Below, in pieces: positions 35,177-47,035 of a stretch of 64,000 nt of DNA (position 1 is the stretch's first letter; each line of letters begins with the position of its first letter). Below the pieces are notes generated by a model. It searched no databases. It had not been told where the DNA came from and worked only from the letters and a program-made list of their open reading frames with translations. This stretch comes from [Phialemoniopsis] sp. UDSM-2020 (taxonomy: Eukaryota > Ascomycota > Sordariomycetes > Thyridiales > Thyridiaceae). The position numbers and the translations under genes were made by a program. The stretch covers positions 2,976,001 through 3,040,000 of the forward strand of contig JAEILZ010000006.1 of NCBI GenBank assembly GCA_018873225.1, read 5' to 3'.

Positions 35177-36793
35177 ATGGGTTCTTTGAACGAGAAATAC
35201 GATGTTGTCGTCGTTGGCGGTGGTTTCGGCGGCACGCACATCCTTCATCGTCTTCGCGGCCTAGGCTTCTCTACTCACATGTTCGAGGCCGGCGCGGCTC
35301 TTGGGGGTATTTGGCATTGGAACAGCTATCCAGGTGCACGAGTTGATACAGAGTGCCCCGTCTACCAACTCACCGATCCAGACCTGTTCAAGGACTGGAC
35401 ATGGAGTGAAAGATACCCTCACAGAGACGAGCTAGTCCGGTACTTTGCTCACGTCGGCAAAGTCTGGGATCTCAACAAGGACATCACCTTCAATGCGCGG
35501 GTGCAAGCTGCGCACTGGAACCAGTCTGCGAGTCAGTGGGACCTCCACATTTCTCTCGGCAACACCATGTTCACTGCTCAGGCCAACCATGTTGTCTTCT
35601 GTACCGGCTTCGCATCCAGAGCATACGTCCCTCCATTCAAAGGTTTGGATGAGTTCTCTGGCAAGATCTGCCATACTGGATTCTGGGACGAGACCATCGA
35701 CTTTCATGGCAAGCGCGTCGCTGTTATCGGTACCGGCGCAAGTGGAGTTCAGGTCGTTCAATCTGTCTGCTCCCAGGTCAAGGAGCTCACCGTGTTCCAG
35801 AGGACACCTAACCTCGCTTTACCCATGGGGCAGAAGCCAATCAGTAAGGAACACAACGAGGAGTTCAAGAGGAACTACGCGCAGATGGTCAAGACGATGA
35901 AGAGCACTTACGCCGGCTTTCTTTACGACTTCGATCCTCGCATGTGTCTCGAGGTCTCTGAAGAGGAGAGGCTCGCCTTGTACGAAGAATTGTACAACAA
36001 AGGCGGCGTCTACTTTTGGCTCGGTACTTTCTCAGACGTTCTCAAGAACAAGGAGGCAAATGACACGGCCTACAAGTTCTGGTGGGAAAAGACCCGAGCA
36101 CGCATCAATGACCCGGTCAAAGCCGAGAAGCTCGCCCCCACAGTCGCTCCTCACCCATACGGAACGAAGCGTGTGTCGCTGGAGCAAGACTACTTCGAGT
36201 CTTTCAACAGGGACAACGTCGACATTATCGATCTCAAAGCTACCCCAATCGACACTTTCACCCGAGATAGTATCAAAACAACGGATGGCAAGGAGTATCC
36301 TGTTGACATCGTCGTCTTAGCTACAGGGTTCGACGCTGTCACCGGCGGTCTCACGCAAATCGATATTCGGGGCGTCGACGGTTCCACAATCAAGGACAAG
36401 TGGTCAACTGGTGTCAAAACTCACCTGGGTCTGACGGTCGCCAACTTCCCCAACATGTTCATGATCTACGGACCGCAAGCCCCGACCGCCTTCGCCACCG
36501 GACCATCATGCGCCGAGGCCCAGGGCGACTTCATCGGCAACTGCCTGAGCTTCATGAGGGAGAACAAGTACAACTCGATACAGCCAACGGTAGAGGCTGA
36601 GCTCAGCTGGCGCGAACATGTGAATGAGACAGCCAAAGAGGGCCTGTACTCGCAGACTGAAAGCTGGTACTTCGGAGACAACATTCCCGGCAAGCCAAGG
36701 GAGGCATTGAACTATATGGCAGGGATGCCACTGTATAAGCAGAAGTGTCGGGAGAGTTGGGAGAACGGGTACAGGGAGTTTATTCTAGCATAA
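35177..36793 (+). CDS. Baeyer-Villiger monooxygenase (class B flavoprotein)
   Basis: Predicted FAD- and NADPH-dependent enzyme that inserts oxygen next to a ketone carbonyl, turning cyclic ketones into lactones or linear ketones into esters. One exon, 538 residues from the ATG at 35177. The FAD-binding GGGFGG is at 14-19; GGIWHWNSYPGARVDTE (43-59) matches the conserved GTWYWNxYPGxxxD region. The fingerprint FxGxxxHxxxW is present as FSGKICHTGFWD (160-171), with D where most members have P. The NADPH Rossmann motif GTGASG is at 185-190. No signal peptide or peroxisomal tail is visible. It opens the row of metabolic genes sharing the palindromic site. The natural substrate is unknown. Confidence 0.93.
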   Translation: MGSLNEKYDVVVVGGGFGGTHILHRLRGLGFSTHMFEAGAALGGIWHWNSYPGARVDTECPVYQLTDPDLFKDWTWSERYPHRDELVRYFAHVGKVWDLNKDITFNARVQAAHWNQSASQWDLHISLGNTMFTAQANHVVFCTGFASRAYVPPFKGLDEFSGKICHTGFWDETIDFHGKRVAVIGTGASGVQVVQSVCSQVKELTVFQRTPNLALPMGQKPISKEHNEEFKRNYAQMVKTMKSTYAGFLYDFDPRMCLEVSEEERLALYEELYNKGGVYFWLGTFSDVLKNKEANDTAYKFWWEKTRARINDPVKAEKLAPTVAPHPYGTKRVSLEQDYFESFNRDNVDIIDLKATPIDTFTRDSIKTTDGKEYPVDIVVLATGFDAVTGGLTQIDIRGVDGSTIKDKWSTGVKTHLGLTVANFPNMFMIYGPQAPTAFATGPSCAEAQGDFIGNCLSFMRENKYNSIQPTVEAELSWREHVNETAKEGLYSQTESWYFGDNIPGKPREALNYMAGMPLYKQKCRESWENGYREFILA

Positions 36794-37022
36794 AGATCTG
36801 AGCTATCGTTATTCAAGTTGCGTATGTATATTTTCTGTTGGTTACACGAGATCAAACGACATATAAAAGTGATTTTCAAAGCTTGAATGCCCAGGCTTAT
36901 CGTTGAACATGGCCTGGTAAATGTCGACAGAAACAATCTACTAGTCAGGAAGGTCACACAAAAATGAGCTTTGGAAGGGGACACCCCGGTACTGGCAGTA
37001 AATGTATACCTGGCCGAAAAGA

Positions 37023-38115
37023 CTAGAGGATAGCGATTGCATTACATGGGGTTCCAACTCCACCATATACATGTAACGGCGCACTCGTCAGGAAGAATGA
37101 CCATTTGTGTGCTTCTGCACATGCCTCCGACAATCTCTCTAGGTCCCAGAGCTCCCCAATAGGTGAACCCCAGTGCACCAACAGCCACTCATGCAGCGAA
37201 AGGTCTCCTCTCGCCAGGGGTACGGGACTGACCTCAAAGCTCAGTGTATCGCCCGTCACAGCAGAAAAGTGATTGTTCCACAGCCATTTAACAGATTCCA
37301 TGCAAGGCTTTACGCCGATAAACTCTCCCCTATCAAGCGCAGAGTTCCGTTCCTCAGAAGACGTAGTATTGTACCAGGCGGTGAAGCCGGTGCGGATGAT
37401 CAAGATGTCGCCTAGACGGAACTTGGTGTTCTGGTGCGCGGCAACCTTGTCAAGCTCTTCAACTGTAATCGCTGTGCGGGCATCGACTTTGGTAGGCTCT
37501 TTGCCTGTTTCGGCGCGCCATCTCGCATAGTCAAGGAGGACGCCGCGGCCGACAATGCCGCCATTGTTCACCCAGTCTATACGGCCAGTCTTAGCCTTTT
37601 CTTCAGAGCATGCAAGGCGTACGGAACTCACTTTGTATTCCGAGCCTCCCGTTCTGCCCCTCGTCAATCTCCCTGTGTTTCATGCCATTGTAATAGGTTC
37701 CTGATTGTTGATGGCCCACATGCCTCAAACCGTCCCACTGCGAACTGCTCTGCGTATTCAACTTGATCACATCGTCATGCGCGACAATGTCATAGTCCTC
37801 ATGACCCTTGCACTTCTCTTTGAAATCGACAATGGTCTGTTCGAACGGCTCGCGGCCAGCAATACCGTGGGCAAAGTGGTCGAGACGTAGGTCAAGCTGG
37901 ATGGACTTGCCGAGCGTGACTTCGCGTGATGCGGCAAGGATAACATCTGGAGTGAGTAGGTTCAGCGCTAGATACGTTAGCATGGTGGCATATGTGCAAG
38001 AAAACGAATGATACATACTTCCCAGCTCGTCTTCTCTTCCCCAGAGAGCCCAGGCATTTCCCTGGGGTTGTCCTTCCGCACAAGGCACCGAGTCGAAGTC
38101 AGGATAAGATCTCAT
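37023..38115 (-). CDS. PF04199 cyclase-like hydrolase
   Basis: Putative metal-dependent hydrolase of the cyclase/kynurenine-formamidase fold. Three exons (38115-38019, 37967-37632 and 37600-37023) give 336 residues. Fungal-type landmarks are DELGTLNLLTPDVI across the first intron, SQWDGLRHVGHQ, DWVNNGGIVGRGVLLDYARW after the second intron, and GDILIIRTGF. The usual metal-binding HxGTHxDxxxH is not present in standard form; WDGLRHVGHQQSGTYYNG stands in its place, as I recall for long fungal members. The second acceptor (GAAG) is the only one that keeps frame. Beside the Baeyer-Villiger enzyme and under the same palindrome, it could open a lactone or cleave a related bond, but that is inference. 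Confidence 0.85.
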
Positions 38116-38276
38116 TCTGGTGAGAATTGTAGACACATGCGCGCGCAACGTTTGTTGTCGCTATCGCACGGATGTTGCTACGGCACCGAAGACGCACTTT
38201 TCAAGCTCACTATTTGGGTATGACATGACGTCTGGGGTACTAGTGGCAGCCGTGGTTGCCAGAAACCCTGGGAGGT

Positions 38277-38292
38277 CGGCGATCGAACGCCG
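38277..38292. promoter_or_regulatory. CGG-N10-CCG palindrome upstream of the cyclase-like gene
   Basis: CGGCGATCGAACGCCG, 162 bp upstream of the cyclase-like start codon. Identical to the site at 34985 except for one spacer base. Confidence 0.65.
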
Positions 38293-38467
38293 AACAGGCC
38301 AGCTTGGGATCCGCAATCCCATACAACGGCATAATAGTCTTTCCGACCCCTGGCTTTGGCTTGACAGGCATTTCATGAGTTACGGAATCGCGATAGCTTA
38401 AGGCAAAACTAGAGAATTATGAGGTCCATTCAGACTTTGGTGCGAGACTAGCAGATCAGAACGAAAG

Positions 38468-39422
38468 TCAAGCAGACCATCCTCCGTCGACTTTGTAGGT
38501 CGCTCCAGTGACAAAGCTCGCTTGATCGCTCAGCAAGAACGCAATAACCTCTGCCACCTCCTTGGGGTCAGCTTGCCGGTCGATGGCTTGCATGCTGGTA
38601 GTGACAGCCCCTTCTCTGAATGTCTTCTCCATGTTCTCGACCAAAGGAGTCCGAATTACGCCTACAAAGGCTGGATCAGTTCCTGCTCAATGAGTGAAGA
38701 AAGACAGTAGTTACCTGGAGCGACTGCGTTGACACGAATATTATGGCGGCCGTACTCGCGTGCCCCGGTCCTCGTTAAGCCTCGAATAGCATGCTTACTG
38801 GCATTGTAGATTCCAGTATCAGCGAGACCAAGAAAGGCTGCAACGCTCGCCACATTGACCTATCACGAACGGCACGAAAAAGCTTAGTAGTTGCCAGGCT
38901 TTGTACGTGCCGAGTAAGTCAACATCTTGACGAAGGAGTAGACCTCACTTACAATAGACCCGCCTCCATTTTGCATCATCTGCTGCAACTGTGCACGCAT
39001 GCAGTAGAAGACACCTGCACCGTTGATACCCATGACAAAATCCCAATCTTCGTCCCTCGAGTCCGCGAGATGGCGGCCTTCTTCACGTTCGACCCCAGCG
39101 ATGTTGGCTGCACCGTCGAGTCCGCCCATCGCTTTTGCACTGTCTTGTATCCACTCTGTCACCTTTGTACTCTGCCGAACATCGAGTTTCGAACCGATGT
39201 GGCCCTTTCCTGGCAAAGACTGGACCACATCCTCCAGGCTCGTGGAGTTGATGTCTGATAGCGACAAGATCGCTCCTCTTTGTGCCAAGAGACGGGCGGT
39301 TGCAAGGCCAATACCACTAGCGGCACCGGTAACCGCTATCTGGAAGAAGCTTCTGAGTGAGGTAGCTCGAAGCAAAGTTTGAAATAGGTCCTTACCCGTT
39401 TACCTCGGAGTAACGAGGACAT
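38468..39422 (-). CDS. Short-chain dehydrogenase/reductase (first of two)
   Basis: Classical SDR of 250 residues in four exons: 39422-39396 (nine codons), 39339-38953, 38859-38715 and 38661-38468. The NAD(P)-binding TGAASGIG is at 13-20, preceded by MSSLLRGKRIAV. SDIN after beta-2 suggests NAD preference. NIAG is present, and the catalytic set is Ser143, Tyr156 and Lys160 (YNASK). The C-terminus DGGWSA is normal for the family. It shares a divergent promoter, containing one cluster palindrome, with the TRI12 carrier. A role in oxidising an alcohol to the ketone used by the Baeyer-Villiger enzyme, or a later hydroxy acid, is inferred from context only. Confidence 0.92.
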
Positions 39423-39959
39423 AGTTCTGCAACACTGTAGCTACTCGCAAACCAAAGTCGAACACTTCTTAGTCAATATCTCGCTCTTTACGATTTTTCG
39501 TCTGGACTAGCCCCAACCTAAAACCCATGCTGTTGATGCCGTTTTCATCAAGTCCTTTCATGAGACACCACTAACCTCAGAGGAGTTCAATTTCCGCTAG
39601 CAAGGGTGGATAGTCAATGCGGGGAAAACCTGGGGTATCCTGCATCTCCGTTCCGGGTCCTCGGGCGCGGGCTGATTGGACTCGCGAGCTGCAAGGGCGG
39701 GTCCGGCGATCGAGCTCCGAGATCTCCCAGGAGCGGGACGGCAGCTTCACAACTGCACGCGAGGAGATTTGTATGTTCCAGGCTCACCTCGTGACAGGTC
39801 AAAACGCCACAGAACCCCTAACGTCTTACTGTTGCATACAATCGCCTGCTGCGTAAAGTGATCTTAAGACCGGCGTGGATCCCTGCCCCTGAGTGCGACG
39901 CTTCACTTTCCTCCCTCCCCAAAACAACCACACCAAACTCACCCGGTATTGCAGCAACA
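39423..39959. other. Divergent promoter between SDR and TRI12 carrier
   Basis: About 540 bp with one cluster palindrome (39704-39719) near its middle. No gene seen. Confidence 0.6.
39704..39719. promoter_or_regulatory. CGG-N10-CCG palindrome between SDR and TRI12 carrier
   Basis: CGGCGATCGAGCTCCG, 282 bp upstream of the SDR start and 241 bp upstream of the carrier start, so it can serve both. Confidence 0.65.
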
Positions 39960-42364
39960 ATGACGTCCAACCACTCGCCTCAAGACCGATCCTCCGAGAA
40001 GGTGCTTCAGAATTCGCCTGAGCATACCGAGCACCAAGATCCTGAAGTTCCAGGTTCACTGCAGGAGACCGAGGAAGAACCGGTCGTTACTTTCAAGACA
40101 TGGATCGTCGTTATGGTAAGTGCGCCGGTTGCCCTTCAGGATGAGTGAAAGAGCCTCACACGTGTCAGATTCTATCCCTGGGCTACGGTCTATCATTCTG
40201 GCCAATTCCGGTCATGGCGAACATCGGTGCCAGCGTCGCTACTGAACTTGGTGATGCGCAAGGTTATATCTGGTACATTCCTGTAAGATTTTTCCAATGC
40301 GCGAATCATCTGGCGATAATTGACGAACTTCTTCAAGGCCTGGACTCTCTCCATTACTGTCTGCTTCATGATATGGTATACAAACCTTGTTCCGTCAACC
40401 GCAAAATCTACAATCTCATATTGACAAACGTGCGTAGCGGTGCAAATACTGATCTTCTCGGTCGACGATGGTTTCTTGTCCTGGGAAATTTGGTAAGCAA
40501 ACCTTTAATCTCAGCTTGCAGCTTGAATAACGCTCTTTTCTAATTCTGTCGCAGGTGTGCACTGTTGGCCATATCGTGATTGCTTCGGCTAAGAGCGGGA
40601 ATGCTGTCATCGCCGGGATGGCCATTGCCGGCTTCGGCGGCGCCAACTGCCAAGTGCGTGCTGCCACTCGCCCCATATTCCTGTGTTCCAGACTGACACG
40701 ATCATAGATGGCCGCGTTTGCACTTCCTGAGCTTCTGCCCAACAAATGGCGACATATCGGTGTGGTCATTGCCGATGTAGCCACCTTCATTGCTGTGATA
40801 GTCGCTCCCCTCACTGCACTCCAGAGCTTTCATCTCGGCTCCTGGCAATGGAACTTCTGGGCCGCTGCAATTGCACAGTTCTTGTCCTTTCTTGGACTGC
40901 TGTTTCTCTATTTCCCACCGGCTCATCCGTAAGTGTGACGGGGAACGAAGTCCTTGATACGGCACCTGACAACATTGAAACCACATAGTAACGGCCTGCC
41001 TTTCAAACAAGTCATCAAAGAGATCGACTATCTTGGTAAGTGCAAATGACCTCGAAAACCAGATCGCATAATCGCTTGCTCACCAGAGACAGGTGCACTT
41101 TTGTTTGTCCTTGGTGCACTCCCAGTCCTCATGGGAGTCGTGTGGACAACAGTCCTGCCATCGAACGACCCTCACATCATCGTATCACTCGTGCTTGGGT
41201 TCTTCTTCCTGATATGCTTCGCCCTCTGGGAGACCTTTGCCAAGCTTAAGCACCCCTTGGCCCCTAGATACGTCTTCACCTCGTCTTACGGGCGCGATTT
41301 CACCGCCCCTGCGATCACCCTAGCTGTCGTAAACATGAACTACTACAGCTCCTCGTGAGTTTTTGTTGTTTTCGTTGTTCTTTCGTTGACTTGGTGATGT
41401 TTTTGACCATGGTCGACCCGACATGAATAATGATCACTAAGAATATTCTTTTAGCATCCTTTGGCCTACCATCGCCAACTCCTTCTACACGGGAGGAGGA
41501 ACAGACTGGCACTACGCCATGGTGCTGTCTCTGCCTCAAGGGTTGGGTATTGCTCTTGGCGCCACCTTACTTTCAATTTTCGGCTCCAAGATCAAGCACT
41601 GGCAATGGCAACTGGCGGGGTCCGTCTTCGTCATGGTCCTCTTTGGTTCACTCATGGCTCTATGTACGACTACCAACAAGGGTCTGATGGTTGCCTTTGT
41701 CTTCCTTTCCCAATCTGGCTACGGCTGGGCAATCTACCTTGCCATTGCGGTGGCTCAGATGGGTGTGGAGCACAGAGATCTTGGCCTCAGTGGCGGCATT
41801 GCTGGTGTTTCTCGATTTGCTGCTGGTTCGAGTAAGTTCTCTCTGACTTGTAATCCGATATGAGCTCGTCTTAACTCGAAGCTAGTTGCCGCCGCTGTCT
41901 ACACCACCATTCTCACCAACGAGACCAAGAACAAGATAGCCAGCTTGGTGCCCGCCGCAGCTTCAGCTGCTGGCGTTCCTCAATCACAGATCCCGGACGT
42001 TCTGGCAGCGGTCAACACTCCTGCACTCGCCACCAAGTTTGGTTCGCAGGTTGCTGCTGCCGTGCAAGGGGCAGTAGGACAAGCTCAGGTCAATGGGATA
42101 CGGTGCGTGCTCCCTCAGTCTAACCGCCCCAAACATTCTCATGAAAGTGTGCTCATGTTCCTTGCAGTATGGTTGCGTATGCGTCAGTGGCATTTGGTGT
42201 TGTTGGTATCATTGCTAGTCTCTGCTGCAAAGATGTTGACAAGAAGATGGACAACAAGGTACGTCAGACTGGTCCAACCGCCACGTAGTTCGTGCTGACA
42301 TTAGTGCTAGATTGAAGTGTATTTGGAGAACGATAAGTTCGCGGACAGGAACAAATTTCATTAG
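39960..42364 (+). CDS. TRI12-type MFS transporter
   Basis: Plasma-membrane MFS carrier of the fungal trichothecene-efflux (TRI12)/siderophore-transporter type with about 14 spans. Twelve exons keep frame throughout: 39960-40115, 40169-40282, 40338-40375, 40438-40492, 40555-40653, 40708-40928, 40989-41035, 41087-41354, 41455-41831, 41886-42102, 42168-42258 and 42311-42364, giving 578 residues. Landmarks are ILSLGYGLSFWPIPVMANIG in TM1, NTDLLGRRW after TM2, ITLAVVNMNYYSSSILWPT, SLPQGLGIALGA, and the family C-terminus NKIEVYLEND through NKFH. The unusually high exon number is typical of this family. Shared promoter with the SDR suggests uptake of the pathway substrate or export of a toxic intermediate. 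Family membership alone does not imply toxin production. Confidence 0.9.
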
Positions 42365-42919
42365 ATGTTCAGTTGCCCGTGAGATGGAAGGAGTATCTTT
42401 GTTGTGACAAGTGTAATTGAGAAAGGGCAGGTGGACAATTGCGGTCCGTGGCCGTTGAAAGTGATTATGAGCTATTTACAAATAGGTATAAATACAAACA
42501 GGATCATGTTGCCGCCAGACTTTTCATATCATAGAGTCAAGAAGTCTAAATTGAGAGTTATTGGCCCCAAGTTAATGTTTGGCTAGACAGTCCGTTGATC
42601 TTCAAAGCCATATAAACCTAGCGAACCAGATGTAGGTGTCATAAATTCCGTAAACTAGCTGCTAGGTGTAGGGCATAAAGCCTTCAGCTGTTTGCCCATG
42701 TGAAGCCCCTAAAATCACTCTAGCCTAGGTGCTAAAGATGTTCTAGGACTGGCGCCAGCAGGAGTTGGTAAACCTTTTCCGGCCTGAACTCCCCAGAATT
42801 TCCCCGCTCCTCCACATTCGTCTTGGGTCTCGGAGTCCTCTGCGCTCCTGGTACTCCCCGCTCTTCTCCAGCTTGCCCCAGATCTCTCCCAAAAAGCGCT
42901 CCGTCATCCCCATCCTTCC
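42365..42919. other. Intergenic promoter region of the cluster regulator
   Basis: About 555 bp. No full CGG-N10-CCG-TCGA site was found here, so autoregulation through that element is not evident. Confidence 0.55.
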
Positions 42920-45424
42920 ATGCATGTTTTCTCCAACACTGATGTTGCTTACACGTCCGCTTTCGGCACAATGTCAGACGCGTGTACCGATTCCACCATC
43001 CAGGTGCTTGAGTCTCCCCCGTTATCTCGCCATGACTCTCCTCCTTCTCAGCAGGGACGTAGAAATCATGTGCGACACGGTCGCGTCTCAAAAGGCGACG
43101 CATCCGCTACCGTTCTCGCCTGCAATCAGTGCAGGGTGAAGAAAGTCAAGGTAATCACTTCCCTAAAGGTGCAGTGGTCTATCAGCCGAGTGACTGACCT
43201 AAATCAGTGCATCATCGAGGAGGGTGGATGTCAGAAATGCAACAAGTTAGGAATTAACTGCGTTTGGCCAAGTCAAGATCAGCGCAAATGGTAAGTATCA
43301 GGGAGCCCATAGATCAGCACAAGCAGTATTGACGATCTATCACATAGCCCTTCTTCCAAGGTTCACATACGCGACCTGGAAGGTCGTATTGCCTCTCTCG
43401 AGGCTGCTCTTGCGACAGCAACAGCAACTATCCAGGATGTAACCAGCCGACCCTCTATGACAGTCGATATAGACACAACCACTTGGGCTATGCATACCAT
43501 CCCCAGCCCAGTACCTCATCCAGTCCAAACACATGAACCGTCGGCTGCCCCCTTGCTAACTTTGGCCCCTTCTTCGGTCCCTGCTCACAGCGAGGAAAGG
43601 GATGACAACATCATTTCGCGGCTGTGCGGACGACAATGGAAACTTAACAGCGACGAGGAAGGCCAATACAAGTTCTTCGGACCAACATCAAGCTTGCATC
43701 TGACCGAAAGCGTATCTTCCTCTCTTCTCACTTATAGCTTCCCGCATAGCATATCAGAGGACACAGCCGTGGACAGCATGATTGACCCCGATACCCATCT
43801 GCACCTACTGGACATGTACTGGAACTATCAGCACACCATTCTCCAAGTGTTCGACAAGGAAGAGTTTCTTGAGGGGCTGAGGACGAAGCAAGGAAAGTAC
43901 TTTAGCAAGCCACTTCTATACGCCGTCTACGCATGTGCTGCACGCATTTCGGATAGACCGGCCCTGAGAGCCATGGTCGTGCCTTCTGATGACGACCTTT
44001 CCCACAAGGAGCCCTATCTTGTGGAAGTGGCGACAAAGCTGGTGGAACAAGAACTTCAACGTCCACGAATCACGACTATCCAGGCGCTGCTCCTGTTGTC
44101 GGTCATACACTGCTCCTTAAGCAAGGACACAAAAGGCTGGCTTTCGACTGGTAAGATACATATTATTAGGTTGTTGCTACATTGATACGTTGGCTGATCC
44201 TAGCTTGCTATGTAGGCACCGCATGTAGCCTCGCCATCGATTTCGGCCTTCATAGATCTGGTGACAATCTGACATCCGGCAAACTGACACCCCCCGATAT
44301 CAAAGTTCGACAAATCACTTACTGGGGCTGCCTAGCTTTTGATAGGTAATCTCAGCCCCTACTTTAATTCGTGTACTTTCGATGATCTGACAGGAAGGTA
44401 GATTCTGGGCACAGTATCTTGGTCGACCGGTCAGTCTCCGAGATGAAGACCTCGAATCGGAGCTGTCTACCCCTTTGAAGCCAGATACGCCCTGGGACAC
44501 CAAGATCGCGTTTGCTTGGGTAAATCAACTTATGATTGTTGGTCGAGTATCGGATGCTCTGTAAGTCTGATGTCAGTCCGTACTTGATACCCGGAGCTGA
44601 TAGCGCATGTTATAGAAACCGAGTCAACTGCAACCCTGAGACTTTGCAAACTTTGGACACACAGCTCGAAGAGTGGCATAGTAAGCTCGACTCTGAGTTG
44701 CAGTACAGCCAGACGGCATCTCCATCCGTAACCTTGCTTCAGTAAGTGATTCATTGACGTCCCTGGAATGACAGCTAATCCCGCTCGCAGTATGGAATAT
44801 CATTCGATCAAGATTCAGCTCCACCGCCCGACAGCCAATTTCGGCTCCCCGGCCGCAGCCACCGCAGCCCAAGACTCCCTTTCGCGACGCGTATGCATTG
44901 AGAACGCTGAGAAGATCGCCAGCGCCATGAACAACTACAGCAGTCTGTACGGTGACGTGTCCACTATGAGCGGTATTGCGCTGCACATCATCGCCACTGC
45001 CACCACGATACTCATCGCCACCATTGCTGAGAAGCGGCTGGCGGACACGTCGAAGCACATGAGCTCATTACAGACTTGCATTCGTGGCCTGTGCGAGCTG
45101 GAGAAGACGTATCTCGTCGCGCGGCGCGTGCGTCGTATCATACGCCAGATCCTTGGTCTTTGCCATATCGACATCGACTGTGCGCCGCAAGCCCTGCAGA
45201 GTGCCGGCAGAACTGATGGTGGAACAGCAACTGGGGAGTCACTTGATTTGTTTGGCTTGCCAAAGCTGGGGCTGGGTCCGACTATGAACGGGTTGGAGTT
45301 TGTTGATACTACTACCGAGATGGCGAGTTTGGGTGACTATGGATCGTTATGGACTGAGGAGCTTTCTGTGCCCTCTGACTATCGCGAGTGTGATATTATG
45401 TACGGTCTGAACGCTTTTCGGTAG
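42920..45424 (+). CDS. Zn(II)2Cys6 transcription factor, candidate cluster regulator
   Basis: Gal4-class regulator of 721 residues in seven exons: 42920-43150, 43208-43290, 43348-44150, 44216-44345, 44402-44560, 44616-44741 and 44791-45424. The zinc cluster is assembled from exons 1 and 2 with cysteines 68, 71, 78, 85, 88 and 95. A linker and short coiled coil follow (VHIRDLEGRIASLEAALATA, just after the zinc cluster). The Fungal_trans region has LHLLDMYWNYQHTILQVFDK, GWLSTGTACSLAIDFGLHRS across the third intron, and FDRFWAQYLGRPVSLRDEDL across the fourth. It lies in the middle of genes sharing CGG-N10-CCG palindromes. A zinc cluster with a linker and coiled coil is what a dimer binding inverted CGG triplets needs. 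That it binds these sites is inference. Confidence 0.9.
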
Positions 45425-45670
45425 CCATTCTCGGATATACGCAGATTTCAGGCTGAATTTTCGATCCCCCTGTTAGGTATCTACTGCAAGGAAGAGGGTT
45501 ATCCCACTATCCAATGCCATACAGGTCTATACCTCACAAGGACGTCTTATTTACCATTACCACCTCTTTCCTCCATTGCACAGTAGTCTATATATGATAT
45601 GTATCTCCGGCTTTCAAGTTTGCATGTATTGTCTTTCATTTGGGAGTGCAGCTGTATACATTTACAATCA

Positions 45671-46626
45671 TCAAATCATACCACCGTCGATCAAGAAGTC
45701 CTGTCCGGTCGCGTAGCTGCTCGCATCACTCATCAGATAGACCATTATCCCAGCCAATTCACTAGGGGCTGCCAGGCGCCCCATGGCATTACTCTCCTCA
45801 AACAACTTTCTTCGACTTGGTGTCTGCTTCATCACCGATTCAAGCATGTCTGTCAATATCACGCTGCGCACCACGTTCAGTCTCTTTTACAATCCTGACC
45901 CCTTCTCGGAGACTTACCCAGGGCTGATGGAGTTGACACGGATATTGTGCTGAGCCAGCTCGTGAGCAACTTGCTTGGTGATGCCCCTTACAGCATACTT
46001 GCTTGCTGTATACGCCGTGATGGTCTGAGGGTAGAGCGACTTGTGACCCGCCGTCGAGGCTATGCAGACTATGCTTCCGCCCGTCTTTTGTTCGACCATC
46101 TTTGCAGCGCAGTGTTGCACTGTGAACATGACTCCGTTGACCTGAATCTGTGAATCAGTCTCTTGGGACCTATTCTCGTTAGGTGCCAGAAGTCTTACGT
46201 TAACATCTATGCTAGCTCTGAAGTCGTCCTCCGTGTGCTCAAGGAATGGTCGGTCACGAATGATGCCTGCCGCAGGCACACTAGATGTTGTTAGGCATTG
46301 AACATGTCGAGGGTCTTGATAATGTAAATCTACCATCCATCGATGCTTCCAAAGTCCTTGTGCACCGCATTGATCGTCTGTTTTAGGTGTGCGTAGTCAA
46401 CCACATTTGATTTGTAGTACTTGAACTTGGCTTGGTCGTACGTGGAAGACAGGCTCGAGAATTCCTCGGAAGGCTCATCATCGATGTCGATGGCTGCAAT
46501 GCTGGCTCCGACTGACGCCAGACTGCGAGCGAATTCTAATCCGAGTCCCCGTGAGCCGCCCGTGATGACAACGGTCTTGCCGGTGAGGTTAAATTTGTCC
46601 AAGATAGAGCCTTTCGAAATAGACAT
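45671..46626 (-). CDS. Short-chain dehydrogenase/reductase (second of two)
   Basis: Classical SDR of 265 residues in four exons: 46626-46334, 46280-46199, 46147-45918 and 45863-45671. TGGSRGLG is at 22-29, AIDIDD follows beta-2 (acidic, NAD-type), the catalytic Tyr171 and Lys175 are in AYTASK, and the likely Ser156 is in CIASTAG. VNSISPG, with the third intron inside the glycine codon, and the C-terminal [11 protein letters not shown] complete the family. PAAG replaces the usual NNAG/NAAG after beta-4, a modest variation. It is divergent from the MDR enzyme across a promoter containing one cluster palindrome. A hydroxyacyl or alcohol oxidation step is plausible. Confidence 0.9.
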
Positions 46627-47035
46627 GATGTCATAGAGGTCAACGCGAACGATACACAGAGTCTTGTTCAGCTGGTTCCGGCTTCCTGCTCAAGCGATTG
46701 AGGGACTTTCATTTATGCTCTGGGTGCATTGATTCCGGCGTCATGACAGGTCTTCGACATGGTACCTCAGCTTCGACTTCCCAAAGTACAGGCTTTTCCA
46801 ATTTCGCCCAAGCGCAAGATAGGGAGGAGGGGTGCTGGTCCGGGGTACGCTCCGGCCGTCTCGGTGGTCGACCTCCGACGCCATGAATGACGCTAGATGC
46901 GAGGGGCGTCCAACTCCGCAGCAGGCTTCATGGTCACGTCGGCAGATGAACTAGAGTTTTGGTACATATCCGAAGTTGTTGGGAGGTTGTATGGGTTCGG
47001 AGAGTCACGGAACAATTGGTGTCATTTTGCCAACC
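46627..47035. other. Divergent promoter between SDR and MDR enzyme
   Basis: About 410 bp with one cluster palindrome (46862-46877). No gene seen. Confidence 0.6.
46862..46877. promoter_or_regulatory. CGG-N10-CCG palindrome between second SDR and MDR enzyme
   Basis: CGGTGGTCGACCTCCG, 236 bp upstream of the SDR start and 158 bp upstream of the MDR start. The spacer differs most from the others but keeps the central TCGA. Confidence 0.6.

Noticed and set aside
42700..42919. CGG-N10 match upstream of the cluster regulator
   Set aside because: The closest sequence ends in CCA instead of CCG and lacks TCGA.
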